NCBI RefSeq assembly: GCF_001625305.1
Contig: NW_017804120.1
Span: 2,199,731-2,263,730, forward strand
Length of the DNA: 64,000 nucleotides
Origin: Branchiostoma belcheri
Lineage: Eukaryota; Chordata; Leptocardii; Amphioxiformes; Branchiostomatidae
Reading direction: 5' to 3'
The position numbers and the translations under genes were made by a program. Positions 34,693 to 45,640 of the stretch are shown here, in pieces. Position 1 is the stretch's first letter, and the number at the start of each line of letters is the position of its first letter. The notes beneath the pieces are model-generated. The model searched no databases. It saw only the letters and a program-made list of their open reading frames with translations, and was not told where the DNA came from.

Positions 34693-37599
34693 GGGACTGT
34701 ACGATATTTACCGAGGGGGGAGGGCCGGTCGTCTGAGGGGGGAGGGCCTAGGAAAAAAATTTTGAGCCGGGGGGAGGGCCTAGGAAAAAATATTTTAATT
34801 TGGGGGAGGGCCTAGGTAAAAATTTTTTTCAAGATCCCTTTAACTCTACAACGTTTTTATACACTTTCAAAACATGATTAACGTCCAGGGCTCGAAATAC
34901 CCGGTGGCGCACTGGCGCGGCGCCACCTGATTTTGCTTGGCGCGACTTATTCCTAAACTCAGGTGGCGCAGCGCGCCACCTATAATTTGCGGCAGGGACG
35001 TCACTGCTGCGACACCGTGTTGTGCAACTAATTTTTTGCCGACATGCACCGTGGTGCAAGTTTGCTTTATCCACTGTTACATACAAGGAAATGAAAATCC
35101 AGCCTTCAAATAAAAGAAGTTTACCTTAGTCTCCGTCTCTCTCATTTTGAAACAATATTTTCCCATATTTTTGCTACCGAAAGTCATCTAGAAATCATAA
35201 AGAACAAGTTTACGGGCCATTTTTGGTTTGTATCGAGCCGAAAAATCACACGTAAATTTTCACTCGAAATAAGAAATTACTGCCCAACAAAACGGACCAT
35301 TAGGTTTCCAGTGCTGTATTACTCTTTTGGTCTTGTGATAAACTTGTTTTCTTTGCTTGAATCGTGTAAAATACCAAGGAAAACATAGAAACTTCGGCAA
35401 TCGCCGAGCCGAGCCGCCGCCATGTTGATTGTTGCAAAACCACGCGGAAGCTCGCGAGAGTTCGCGCGAGAGCTGCAATTTGGCCAAAACCGCTAGAGGG
35501 AGCGAATTGAAAATCCTGCGATGTGATTGGTTGGACAGTTTAATATATTAATATATTCGGTTCTGAGGTTTTGGTTTTGGTAGCCCTAGGAGTAGAGGAG
35601 AAGTTTGATGATGTATAGAACGGATTAAATAGAATAAAATTGTACAATAAAAATAGGATAAAATAAAAAAATTATAAAAAATAGAAATAAAAATTTTGTA
35701 CTGGTTACTTATACATTAGCATTCAGCAATGATCATTTAGCAAAAATTATTCGGTACTGATACTCTGGTATCCAGAATCAGGTACAGGTCCTGAAATTTT
35801 CCGAATTTATTGGTTTCTAGTGTCAGAATATAATGTTGTTTATATGAATGTGCGGTTGGATGCTGTGGGGGCTTTTACAATTGGGAGAATCAGATATTAA
35901 GAGCATGCTTTCTTTCTTTCTTACTTTCTTTATTGAGTGTCTCTCAAATTTTTTTTTAGTAGGAGTTTATAGACATAATCAAATTTTTATTTGTTCAGCT
36001 GTGTCAATATGTGATATTGTTTGGGAAATATGATTGGGTTAAAAAGTTTGGTTTATATTAATGTCCATAACACCTTAGGAATACTTGCTCCAAGTTCCAG
36101 GTAATAGATACATGTACAATTTGTATCATGTATTTTTCACTTGTTGAACTTGTGGAAGCACCGTTGGCCCCCGGTTAGGGGTCATCCGGGGAACCTATGC
36201 CCTAATTTTTTTTAAATCAAGGGAGCTAATACCATTTTTTTATTTAGATTTTTGAAGATTTTGTCCGGGGGGTATGTTTATTCCGGGGGGTATGTTTATT
36301 TGGCAGATGAGAGTAACATTATCCTTGCGCAAACAAAGAACATGGCGCACATAACACCACCCGCATAAGTGTGCCGCCATGTAGAGGCGTGGCATTCCCA
36401 CGGCGGCAGCCCTGTGATGAAGACATGTAAAGGTGGCATTCTTTATTAAAACATTGTTGTTTGAGAGCTTTTGTGTTCTTTACATTACTTTATTTTATAA
36501 CATAAAACTTAAATAGTTAACTAGAAGAAAATGTAATAGATATAAGTAGCAGATTTGAAGAAAATGATAACTTGGAAGTGTTGCCACTTGAATACTGATG
36601 GCGCCACCTGGCTTTTGACTCAGGTGGCAACATGCGCCACCTGGCTGAAAAAAGTATTTCGAGCCCTGACGTCTGTCCCATACATTTCATGGTCATTGAA
36701 ATCGGTAGAATTTTACGTTCCCATAATATCCATCCCTATTATTATAAATGTATTCGCCCAAATCTCCCACAGTCCTCTTCAAAATCTTGCATTTTCGCCA
36801 GAATCGGCGAAACTGGACTACACAGCCAAATTACATGGAATAAAGTCGTGTCAATCGCGGCTATGGAAACGATACCGATCAAAAATGTAGGGAAGGCTTG
36901 TCTGAAGATTTTGAAAATTAATTTTCGCCGTTCAATGCACCCTTCCCAGTGGTGTGCGTGCGTCGGCAAAGGTGACCCGCTGGTCCCGCCTCGCAATTCG
37001 CTCAAACTTCTCGGCGTGGATGTCGGATGTCGACGGATTAATTTGGTATTTTTTTAAACCAAGGACTATTTGAACATTTATATCTATGTCCCTCCAAAGT
37101 TAATTGAAAACAACACGTAACTTGGCAATATTGTTTCCCTGTTTGTAATAAAATTGACGCGGAAGAAGTTCGTGGACGAAAGGTAGGCTAGATTTATTTC
37201 GATTACACTGACTGACCGTAACGTTTACTGACTTTAATAGCTCGATGTACCAGCGAAATTTATGCTGCCAAATTTGCCCCTCAACATGCAAAACATGGGT
37301 TGAAATTCAAAATTTTTCCGGGGGGACATGCCCCCCCCGCCCCCCCCGCCCAAAAGCCGGGCCTACTCGGGCTCTAGTGACACCTGCAGCGCGATGGCTC
37401 GCGCCTTCGGCGCTTCATGCGGGGAAAATTTTCAATCAAAATCTCGTCCTCCCCATAAGAAATTTCACTCTCTATGATTCACGCCGGGGGGAGGGCCTAG
37501 GAAAAATTTTTTTGACCTGGGGGGAGGGCCTAGGAAAATTTTTTTTACGCTACCCCCGGACGACCGGCCCTCCCTCCCCGGTAAATATCGTACAGTCCC
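34693..37599. mobile_element. 2.9-kb GGGACTGTACG-ended transposon with nested insertion
   Basis: Inverted ends GGGACTGTACGATATTTACC and GGTAAATATCGTACAGTCCC, each followed inward by GAGGGCCGGTCGTC and several GGGGGGAGGGCCTAGG repeats. TTA flanks both sides (34690-34692 and 37600-37602). The element contains the 34886-36668 insertion; without it about 1.1 kb remains, with no transposase domain I can recognise. The TTA duplication fits the PIF/Harbinger type, though other superfamilies are possible. Confidence 0.85.
34886..36668. mobile_element. CAGGGCTCGAAAT-family element, 1.8 kb, nested
   Basis: Ends CAGGGCTCGAAATAC and GTATTTCGAGCCCTG with GGCGCCACCTG-type subterminal repeats (GGTGGCGCACTGGCGCGG at the left, CATGCGCCACCTGGC at the right). 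The 5-bp target duplication ACGTC lies at 34881-34885 and 36669-36673. The interior is mostly AT-rich and shows no transposase. Confidence 0.88.
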
Positions 37600-37792
37600 T
37601 TACAGTTTAATTGTTAAACCTTTGCATGTAACACTAACAGATGCAAATACGGTCAAACTTGCCCAGTGGCCACCTCTTTAAGCCAGCCACCTGGCTGAAA
37701 CAACCACATTTTCCCCAGTCTTAATGTATTTTTCTCATAGGAGAAAGCATTAATGACCAAGAAAGCCACCTGTCTAAGCAGACCACATCCCT

Positions 37793-38095
37793 GTCCCCTG
37801 GTTGGCCTTTTTGGGCAGGTTGGGTTTAGGTACACAGCACTAGTCTGTCCTCTGGGTGGCCTTTTTGGCCAGGTTGGGTTTAGGTACACAGCACTAGTCT
37901 GTCCTCTGGGTGGCCTTCTTAGGCAGGATGGGTTTAGGTACACAGCACTAGTCTGTCCTCTGGGTGGCCTTTTTGGCCAGGTTGGGTTTAGGTGCACAGC
38001 ACTAGTCTGTCCTCTGGGTGGCCTTTTTGGCCAGGTTGGGTTTAGGTACACAGCACTAGTCTGTCCTCTGGGTGGCCCTCTTGGACAGGTTTGAC
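37793..38095 (+). repeat. 57-bp tandem array (GGTACACAGCACTAGTCTGTC)
   Basis: Five full and one partial copy of a unit with CACAGCACTAGTCTGTCCTC, TGGGTGGCC and CAGGTTGGGTTTAGGT. The unit length is a multiple of three, so both strands stay open for over 100 codons; these frames are artefacts. The ACACAGCACTA motif equals the terminus of the TAGTGCTGTGTACC transposon family. Confidence 0.93.
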
Positions 38096-38418
38096 TGTAC
38101 TTCAACTTTCCAGCCCTGACATGTCTATGTACCACCAGACATTGGAATGTCCATCTCCCCTAGGTAAGGCACTGAAATATCTCCCAGAGATAAGCCGACA
38201 TTTCCCACATTCCCGCCAGATTAAAACGTGAATCATGACCGTCAACACCTTCGGGCATCAGGAATTCAATAACTCTATCCGCGTTCCTGGAATTCCAACG
38301 GCGGATCACGGTCAGTTCTGGAAGGAATTGTGTCCGGAAGGCAGAACTCAAGATTTCCGACAGACTTGGGTGTTCCTGGTGGAACCGAAGTAACGTTTGG
38401 CAAAGGCGCCAGGAAAAT

Positions 38419-38792
38419 GAAAGGCTCGAAATCAAAGGTGGTCTGATGGCCACTGACCACTAAAATGTAGGCTGGGACAACTAAAAAGATACGTTGGGAC
38501 ATTTTTGGGACAATAGAAAATAATCAACGTCAGAATGTCAGCCCTTCTTTTGTTTATCAGGCATACGTCCCGGCTTTTGGATCTGGGAAAGTTCCTCCGA
38601 ATTTCCTGACTACTCTGCAATTATAGTGCACCTGGGAGTGAACATAAGCAAAATAAAGTTGACTTCAAGTTGTCACACAATATTTCCAAACAAAAAACAG
38701 GTTGGGACAGTTCATCCTCACTTCGGGACAACTGAAATTTATTTTTGGGACAGTGCTGGGACAATAGGAATAAAAGTTTATTTCAAGGCCTG
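38419..38792. mobile_element. CAGGGCTCGAAAT-family element, eroded copy
   Basis: Starts AAAGGCTCGAAATCAAAGG, includes GGCCACTGACCACTAAAAT and GGGACATTTTTGGGACAATA, ends TTTCAAGGCCTG. Homologous to 12279-12642 and 52776-53088. The ends are mutated and no duplication is found. Confidence 0.75.
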
Positions 38793-38819
38793 TGTACATA
38801 CTGTGTACCACTGATACCA

Positions 38820-39068
38820 CTGACTTCCTGTCATACTGCCTGTCAATCTTCACCCCACCCATGTGTTTTCAACCTAGTGTCCAGACAAACATACAGACAA
38901 ACCCACCAAAAACATACTTCCTTATCCTTACTAGACACTCATTTCCACTTGAGTCAAGAGAGGAAATATTAGCATTAACACCTTTCCCAAGGGCACAACA
39001 TTACGGTCTGCTAAGGGATTCGAACCCAGAACCTTTTAAACCACAAGACCAGCTACTAATTACGCCGT
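38820..39068 (-). mobile_element. tRNA-derived SINE
   Basis: On the minus strand a box A-like segment (TAGTAGCTGGTCTTGTGG, about 39056-39039) is followed by a perfect box B GGTTCGAATCCC (about 39019-39008) and then GTGCCCTTGGGAAAGG and CCTCTCTTGACTCAAGTGG. Pol III boxes followed by a CCCTTGGGAAAGG body are typical of deuterostome SINEs. The 3' boundary is uncertain. Confidence 0.75.
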
Positions 39069-39424
39069 GTATGTGATGAGCAGTAGTGCCAGCACAAGTG
39101 GGGGATTACAGACAGAGGGTTATTATGTGGAAGACATGACAGGAATCAACACTAGTTACCAGGTTACATGTCGACATGTTTGCAGGAGGTACGAGTGATC
39201 AACAGAACCAGTCAGGGTTCAAGTACAGGACTAGTCCGGACCTGATCTGATGCTGACAGGCGGGATTAGAACCAGGGCAGCTGTGATCATAGCAAAGGGA
39301 AGAGTTCTCATTTTTGTTTTTCACAGCGCAGGGGTCAGGTACAGAAGGAAAATATTCTGACATTGACATTGAGTCCCAAAGACATAGCCACAGTACATGA
39401 GGGGCTTGCCTATACCACATGTTG

Positions 39425-39670
39425 CCTGTTTTACAATACTGTAAATTTATATTTGCATTATTGCCTGTATCACATGTCCTGCCTACATGCTACCTGTAGT
39501 ACCTTTGCTGCCTGTATCACATGACTGACACCTGATACATGCACCTGTGCCACATGCTGCCTGTACCACGTGTTTTCTGTATCTGCAGTATACCGCATGT
39601 GCCTGTATCATCTCATGATATCTTTATCACATGGCGCCTGTATCACATGCTACCTGTATCACATAATATG
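39425..39670 (+). repeat. Degenerate CTGTATCACATGCTGC repeats
   Basis: About a dozen imperfect copies of a ~16-bp unit (GCCTGTATCACATG, GCTACCTGTATCACAT and variants). Confidence 0.8.
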
Positions 39671-39889
39671 CTGCCATCCAATATTTCTGGTTGCCTTCAA
39701 CACCACCTGTTTATTTTAGAAGGCAAGCCATATGCCGAGACACCTGTCACTGTAAAGATATCTCTCGGCTGAGGGCCAAGACTTATATTTCAGAAGCCCT
39801 AACTTTCTCTTCGGGCAACCTGGCATCTCCGGTAAGTCTTACACAGAAGAAACCAATACCCCTGGCAGCTAGCAGTTCTACAAATTCCA

Positions 39890-40000
39890 CAGGTGCTGAT
39901 CACAACAACTGCCAGGTGCAACACCTGCATCACCAGCCACACCTGCACACCCCATGCCATTCTGTAACCTCAGGTGGCAGCAGCTGACACCTGGCACCTG
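39890..40000. promoter_or_regulatory. E-box cluster (8 sites in 111 bp)
   Basis: CAGGTG or CACCTG at 39890, 39913, 39922, 39940, 39971, 39988 and 39995 and CAGCTG at 39981. Two more CACCTG lie upstream at 39704 and 39741. By chance about 0.05 CAGGTG/CACCTG would be expected in 111 bp of random sequence. The block borders GC-rich DNA to 40250. These hexamers are bound by Snail/ZEB and E-protein/bHLH factors; function here is inference. Confidence 0.55.
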
Positions 40001-41380
40001 GCCAAGAATATCACCGGACCCTCCGCTAACGATAATGGCCGACAACGCGAGCAGGTAGGGGAGGGGTCGCCTCTGGGTGGGCCGACACCCCGGCTTGGGC
40101 CGCTGCCAAGAAAAATGGCCCCTTCCCCCCTCCCTTGTTGTGTAGACAAAGCCTAGAGAAGAGCGCGGGCGCTGTGGCACTTTACCGTCCTTTGTCGTTG
40201 TTCTGGGGTGTGTGGTGGGGGGACGGGGGCAGGAGGAGCCTCGGCGTGTCGGACAAAGGTTTTTATGTTTGTGTTTGTTGTGACAGGGGTGGCGATGCCA
40301 ACAGGACGGTATGAAACCCACTCCCGGCAAACACAGATCTGGTATCATACCAGCGTGACAACAGATCGGGTATCATACCAGCATTGTCCCGGGATGGATA
40401 CAGAAAGTAGGAGGAGCAGCAGGGAGAAAGCAAGAATGGAGGGAGGTGCACAGAGAATGATTAATACTAGATTGTTATAATGAGAATCTGACCGAGTGGC
40501 TACTTCTGTCTTGTTAATTTCTTCAACAGATCAAGACCTTTATCCTCCTATTCTAAATTCTTAGTTCTTAGATTCAAAACAGACTGGAAAAAGACAGAGT
40601 CTGAAGGAAAAAGTCTGTACCTTGGCCTAACACAAACTTAGATAATGCCTAATCTACAAAGAAAAACAAAACAAAGCAAGTACAATAATTAAAGGCATTT
40701 CCCCTTAAATTACTATCATTATCTCACATATAATTTATCTTATATATATAGTTATAATCAATATCATGAAGAAAACCACTGCAAAATTAGATTTTGAAAC
40801 GAATGTATCACAATTTGTCTTTCAATTTACCAGTTTTCCTATGTAAAACCACACTGTAATATAACCCCTCCCAGCCTCTGAAAATTAAACTTGACCCTTT
40901 TGTGAGGCATAACAGAATCAGTCATAATCTAGTTGATTTCCATATACCTGACCTTGCTCCTTCTTGTCTCTCTACTTTAAAATGTAGTTAGGTTGTATCA
41001 ATACCCTACGCAACCTCTGAAAATTGCCCTTGACTCTTGTTTAAATAGAATAAGACCTGTATAGCAATGGCTATTCTGGAGAAACTCTTTAGTGCCCCCC
41101 TCCACATCGTTTTGCTAGAAATGACAGTGCTCGAAATCCAGTTTTACTTTTATTTTAGTTTTAGTTTTAGCTTTAGTTTTACCAGACAACCCATGAATAA
41201 CAATGGAACGTTTCTCGAGAACAAGTCGATTTACCATTAGCCATTTCTGGCTCACCTAGGTTTACTGGGATCCCCTATACAGACCCTTGACTTCCCCATA
41301 CAGACCCTCCTCAATGACTAGTCCCTCCTCTGTACTCATCGGCCTCCTTCCGTCTAAGTAGACGATGGGCTTGGCACTGG
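40000..41380. other. Intronic stretch: GC-rich part, then AT-rich, unassigned
   Basis: The first 300 bp (to about 40.3 kb) is GC-rich with frames on both strands, none recognisable. ACAGATCTGGTATCATACCAG-like and ACAGATCGGGTATCATACC-like segments (40334 and 40361) form a 27-bp direct repeat. The rest is AT-rich without features. Confidence 0.45.
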
Positions 41381-41385
41381 AGGGG

Positions 41386-41525
41386 TACTGTAAATCACTT
41401 TATATTTGCATTACTGTTATATTCTTGGTCATTTCTGTGCTACGAATTTATCATTACTGCAAATAAATAATTTCCAAGACTTTCTTTCTTCTGTACCTAC
41501 CGTTACTGCGAATATAGAAGAACTT
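41386..41525. mobile_element. TACTGTAAATCAC-type partial MITE
   Basis: Begins TACTGTAAATCACTTTATAT and includes AATAATTTCCAAGACTTTC and TACCGTTACTGCGAATATAG, colinear with the TACTGTAATTC family. The right end is missing. Confidence 0.55.
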
Positions 41526-41978
41526 TATTATATTGCACAAAAATTGTACAAGGTACAACGTATAGCAACAACTACTGAACATAGTAAAAAAACAAAGGGC
41601 ATAGAATGAAAATTAACATCATAATTACTGAACATCAAGAGATAATATTGCGTACAACCAAGTAGGGCTACTCAAGAGTTTTGGTATTTTTTTTAACTTG
41701 TCAATTTTTCTCAGAGTCAGACAGCAAAATTTTGTAGGGCTTGAAATTAATTTCTGGGAATAGGTGCACTGGTGTACCCAACTTAAAAAAACTGGGTGCA
41801 CAAAAAATTGATTGGGTGCACCATATAGAATTTTAGCAAAAACTGATTATGTTTCATTTATAAAGAAAAATACTACAACAATGATTTTCTTGTTTTTCAG
41901 ACACTTACATGTCAACAATATGCTGTGTTACTACAGTAACTATATATACATTTAACATCTTTACATACATGTAGTACG

Positions 41979-43547
41979 CAGGGGTCTCCCCAGGAATTTT
42001 TAGGGGAGTGGTGCTGGAATTTTTTTGTAGGGCACGTAGCGCGGCTGTGAGGGGGGGAGAGGTCCGGAGAGGGGGGGGATCCCCCCGTCTCCGTAGGAGA
42101 AGCTGTTGCATTTTACCCTTCTGAAATGCAGTTTGTAGCCTTCTCCTGCCACTTGAGTTAAAAATCTTACTAACTAAAGAGATAGAAAATCAAGCCAAAT
42201 TAAGTACAAATGTAGGGCATTAATGAGTATTTGTACAACAAAATATACACATCCATTTCAACATAATAATTAGTTGGTATGGTACATTGTCTAGTCTGGT
42301 CAAGGTCTGGATTCTGAAGAAAAAAAACTTCTGAAGAAAACAACTTCTGAAGAAAACCAACTTCTGAAGAAAAAAAACTTCTGAAGAAAAAAAACTTCTG
42401 AAGAAAAAAAAACTTCTGAAGAAAAACTTCTGAAGAAAAAAATTCTGAAGAAAAAATTCTGAAGAAAAAAACTTCTGAAAAAAAACTTCTGAAGAAAAAC
42501 TTCTGAAGAAAAAATTCTGAAGAAAAAAAATTCTGAAGAAAAAAATTCTGAAGAAAAAAAACTTCTGAAGAAAAAAAATTATTCAGCACAAAGTTTTGAT
42601 TAGTTTCCATCCCATTGTTTTCCTAAAAATCAATAATGTGATTTTATCAATTTTAAACGCCCTAAAATTAGCTAAATCGGCGCTTTAGGGTGATTGCGTA
42701 ATATGCGTGCACTATGACCTTTGACTTTTTACGGGTCATGCAGCTCTGTGCCGGCCGCCCTCCCACCCCTCGGCCGTGCGTTTTATGGGAAAATTTCTAC
42801 TTTTTTAGGGGTTTCGGGACCTAAAAACTAACACCAGAGGGAAAATGAACCACATACGTTATTTTCATGGTAAATATCGCTAAAATGGACCTCGCATTTT
42901 TCTTCCGCGTTACCGATTTTTAAAAAGGCCTCGCCATGTGCTTCACGCCGATAGCGACTCGCCTTCCCCCGCCCGGTTTTGTGAGCAAATTTCTGCTTTT
43001 TCAGACGTTTTGGAACTTAAAAACCGACAGCAGGCGAAAAATAAACAATATACATTATTTTCATGGGAAATGCCGCTATACTGGCCCAGACATTTATCTG
43101 TTGCGTTAACCGAATTTTGCGGCCGCCACATGCTCATGCATGGTGCGGTACGGTAGGGAATTTTCCACGGCTAGTTAGTAAACATATCGGCTTTATAAAC
43201 TTATTTTCGGGGTCGAGGGCTTTGTTTTACAACCCAATCAGACAATTAGCGTTGTTTACATAACTTAAAAACGCTAGCGGGGCGCCCGATGTTCCACCAA
43301 TGACAGCTATTCTCTCGGTAGCGTCGTGCGAAATGGTAATTGTTTACTCGTTTATCGCCCATTCACAAGATTCAGAAACAATGCCGACGGGAAAATGGAC
43401 GCCACTCGCGTCAAGATTTCGATGTTTTTGGCCTATTTATCCGCGAAAATACGAAGAGAAGACCCTTAATTTGAAAATTTTGGGAGTGGCGCTAGAAATT
43501 TTGGGAGTGGCGCACCGCCGTTGCACCATTGCCTGGGGAGACCCCTG
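41979..43547. mobile_element. CAGGGGTCTCCCCAGG-ended transposon, nested
   Basis: 1569 bp with inverted ends CAGGGGTCTCCCCAGG and CCTGGGGAGACCCCTG, then GGGAGTGG.GC just inside both. A 6-bp duplication AGTACG lies at 41973-41978 and 43548-43553. The interior carries the CTTCTGAAGAAAAAA array and an imperfect ~210-bp tandem duplication (about 42740-42915 and 42945-43130, landmark TTATTTTCATGG). CAGGGG ends suggest hAT, but the duplication is 6 rather than 8 bp. No transposase recognised. Confidence 0.87.
42306..42590. repeat. ~15-bp tandem array (CTTCTGAAGAAAAAA)
   Basis: About twenty imperfect units; each TTCTGAA(G)AA core is nearly self-complementary (TTCTGAAGAA). The minus-strand frame of Phe/Ser/Glu repeats is an artefact of the array. 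Confidence 0.95.
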
Positions 43548-44097
43548 AGTACGCTCGAAATGAATTGACTATTTAAAACTTCTACAATTTATCCCAATTT
43601 CTCTAAACTTACAGACCAAGAAAAAACTATTCTTTTAACTTCCCAAAACCCACGAATTTTGGAAAAGGTGGGACATTACATCTTCCATGGTTTACAGAAG
43701 AGAAGTCAAACCCTTCAGACACAGTTTTAGACATAGTTATAGTTCTAGACAGCTACCTTTATCATGTAGACTTTAGTTATTTTATACTCTATTTCATTGT
43801 TCTTTTATGTTTTGTAATTTGGAATTAGCCTCCGGGCACGAATTTGCAATAAACTTTTCAGTATTACGTAAACCTACAAATGTTTGGGTGCACAACTCCA
43901 AATTTGGGTGCACTATGGTGCACATGCACATAGTATTTTGAGCCCTGTTTTGCTACCGCTAAAATAACGTGACTTACAGTATTGGCTCCCAGGTGTCATA
44001 TATTAAGATAGATCTGTCATCTGCCTGAAAACTGTAACATGTCTGGAACAGACTACAGATGTAGTATCCTAGCTAGCCTTTTTTTGTGTGTGTGGAA

Positions 44098-44467
44098 GGC
44101 CACACCAATTTAATTTCTTGGTTAACGGATTTGCCTGCTTCATTTTTACTGATTTGCAAAAAAAAATAAAAAATCAGAATCAACTGCAAAATGCTCATAT
44201 TTTGCCCTGAACAGTTGAAAACAGTCCTTTTCATCCTAGTTGTTACAGTTATTCCATCTTTCAATACAGTGGTATCATTAAAAGTTCAAAATTCATTGTT
44301 TAAATTTTGAACCAGCCTGGTGTGTTGACTTCATGTCTCCTATTGTACCATTTTGGGCCATAATAGGATGCCTAGGCCTGTTTTTATTTTTATTTATTTT
44401 TTTTGCCTGCCCACTCCATTATTTTTCTAGAAAAATCCGTTAACCAAGAAATTAAATTGGTGTGGCC
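44098..44467. mobile_element. GGCCACACC MITE copy 8
   Basis: 370 bp, same orientation as copy 1, flanked by GAA on both sides (44095-44097 and 44468-44470), a 3-bp duplication that departs from TTA/TAA. It abuts the left side of the 44480-44737 repeat. Confidence 0.92.
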
Positions 44468-44479
44468 GAAGGAACAATA

Positions 44480-44737
44480 TTTTGAGCTGATCGACCTTTT
44501 CTAGCACCATGATCTGATGAAATGTTGTACGATCAGTTTTCCAACTATTACATTGAAAACATAAATGTGCTCATGCAAATTTTATTTGGTTATCTTTAAG
44601 CAGTATTGTACAAATCGGATCACTACAGATCGCCAAAGTCTAAAAAAAAGACAGAAAAAAAAAGATAATCCCTACCTACCGGCCCTAATTTTTTCACGAC
44701 TGAAACAGGAAACACAACATTTTTTCCCTAGGCCTAA
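44480..44737 (-). mobile_element. CCTAGGAAAAAAATGTTGTG-family element, inverse copy
   Basis: Contains TTTTGAGCTGATCGACCTTT and CGTACAACATTTCATC-complement sequence and ends GGAAACACAACATTTTTTCC followed by CTAGGCC, the inverse of 24988-25312. Confidence 0.65.
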
Positions 44738-45332
44738 TCACTACACTTATGTTCACAGAGAGATGAGGACAGCACATACATACATAGTATTTTTGTCCAG
44801 AATTCTACCGCATAGACGTCATTGGACAACCCAGTCCCTTTATTATTACGCTGGACGCTTCAACGATGTCTTGAGGCATTAATATCTTTCACAAATTCAG
44901 AACATTAACATTGCCTTGCATCGTCAAAATGAATGCACCCAAATGCTGTGTTTCCATCAGTTTTAATTCAAATTTCAGAGAGCTAGACACTAAATTTTCA
45001 TCTTGATTTCTCAACTTCAGTGATATGATAGAAATGCTTATACGTGATGTCATGATTTTATGCTGGAGAGGTCAATGAAAATCAAACAACCACCGAGCCA
45101 ATCAGATTCAAACGTTACAGCACAGCATTATGGGTAAATTATTTGTGCAGTAGCACCTTGCAAATGTATATGATGCCTTAGAGTAATTGTTTAGTGTTAA
45201 AAAAAAAAACAAATCAGTCATAATAGACTCGTATGATGCAGTTGAACATGAATACCAAATTACCGAACTTCCGGTCAACAACTAGTTCTACAAAACACGA
45301 CAGAGCAATCTTTCCCCATATCTTTCTGGATT

Positions 45333-45640
45333 CCCCCATGCAGACCCTAATTATTGCCACCTGTGAAACATACCAACCCCTAAAAGAACCTCAGATTCTT
45401 GAGTACCAAATAATAGCACTAACATATATGCATTTATGTGTGGCCGAAATGATGTTCGACTATTGACAGAATAACAAGTCAAACTACCTTAAAATGTTCC
45501 CAAGCTGGATCCCCCCATGCAGACCCTAATTATTGCCACCTGTGAAACACAACCCCCTAAAAGAACCTCAGATTATTGAGTATCAAACAATAGCACTTAC
45601 ATTATGTGTGGCCGAAATGACGTTCGACTATTGACACAAA
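45333..45640 (+). repeat. ~180-bp tandem duplication (CCCATGCAGACCCTAATTATT)
   Basis: CCCCCATGCAGACCCTAATT, ATTGCCACCTGTGAAACA, AAAAGAACCTCAGATT and GTGTGGCCGAAATGA...GTTCGACTATTGACA occur at about 45332-45469 and again at 45510-45637. Confidence 0.9.

Larger units (their letters stand above)
41735..43947 (-). mobile_element. CAGGGCTCGAAAT-family element (GTGCACC type) with nested insertion
   Basis: Ends TAGGGCTTGAAATTAATTTC and AGTATTTTGAGCCCTG, with GGTGCACTGGTG and GGTGCACATGCAC just inside. The 5-bp duplication TTTTG lies at 41730-41734 and 43948-43952. Removing the 41979-43547 insertion leaves about 640 bp, the inverse of the 27340-27748 type. Confidence 0.87.

Noticed and set aside
34886..36668. 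ProtoRAG/Transib-type element, because of the 5-bp duplication
   Set aside because: Ends start CAGGG rather than CAC, and no RAG-like reading frame was seen; only the duplication length agrees.
36555..37057. 111- and 141-codon plus-strand frames as a transposase
   Set aside because: They overlap each other across the boundary of the nested element and show no DDE or zinc-finger motif.
37653..38135. 160- and 113-codon frames on opposite strands
   Set aside because: Produced by a 57-bp tandem array whose unit is a multiple of three.
39244..39300. Second tRNA-like SINE (GGTTCTAATCCCG on the minus strand)
   Set aside because: Box B-like only; no box A at the right distance.
42200..42610. 136-codon Phe/Ser/Glu-rich frame
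   Set aside because: Translation of the CTTCTGAAGAAAAAA array.
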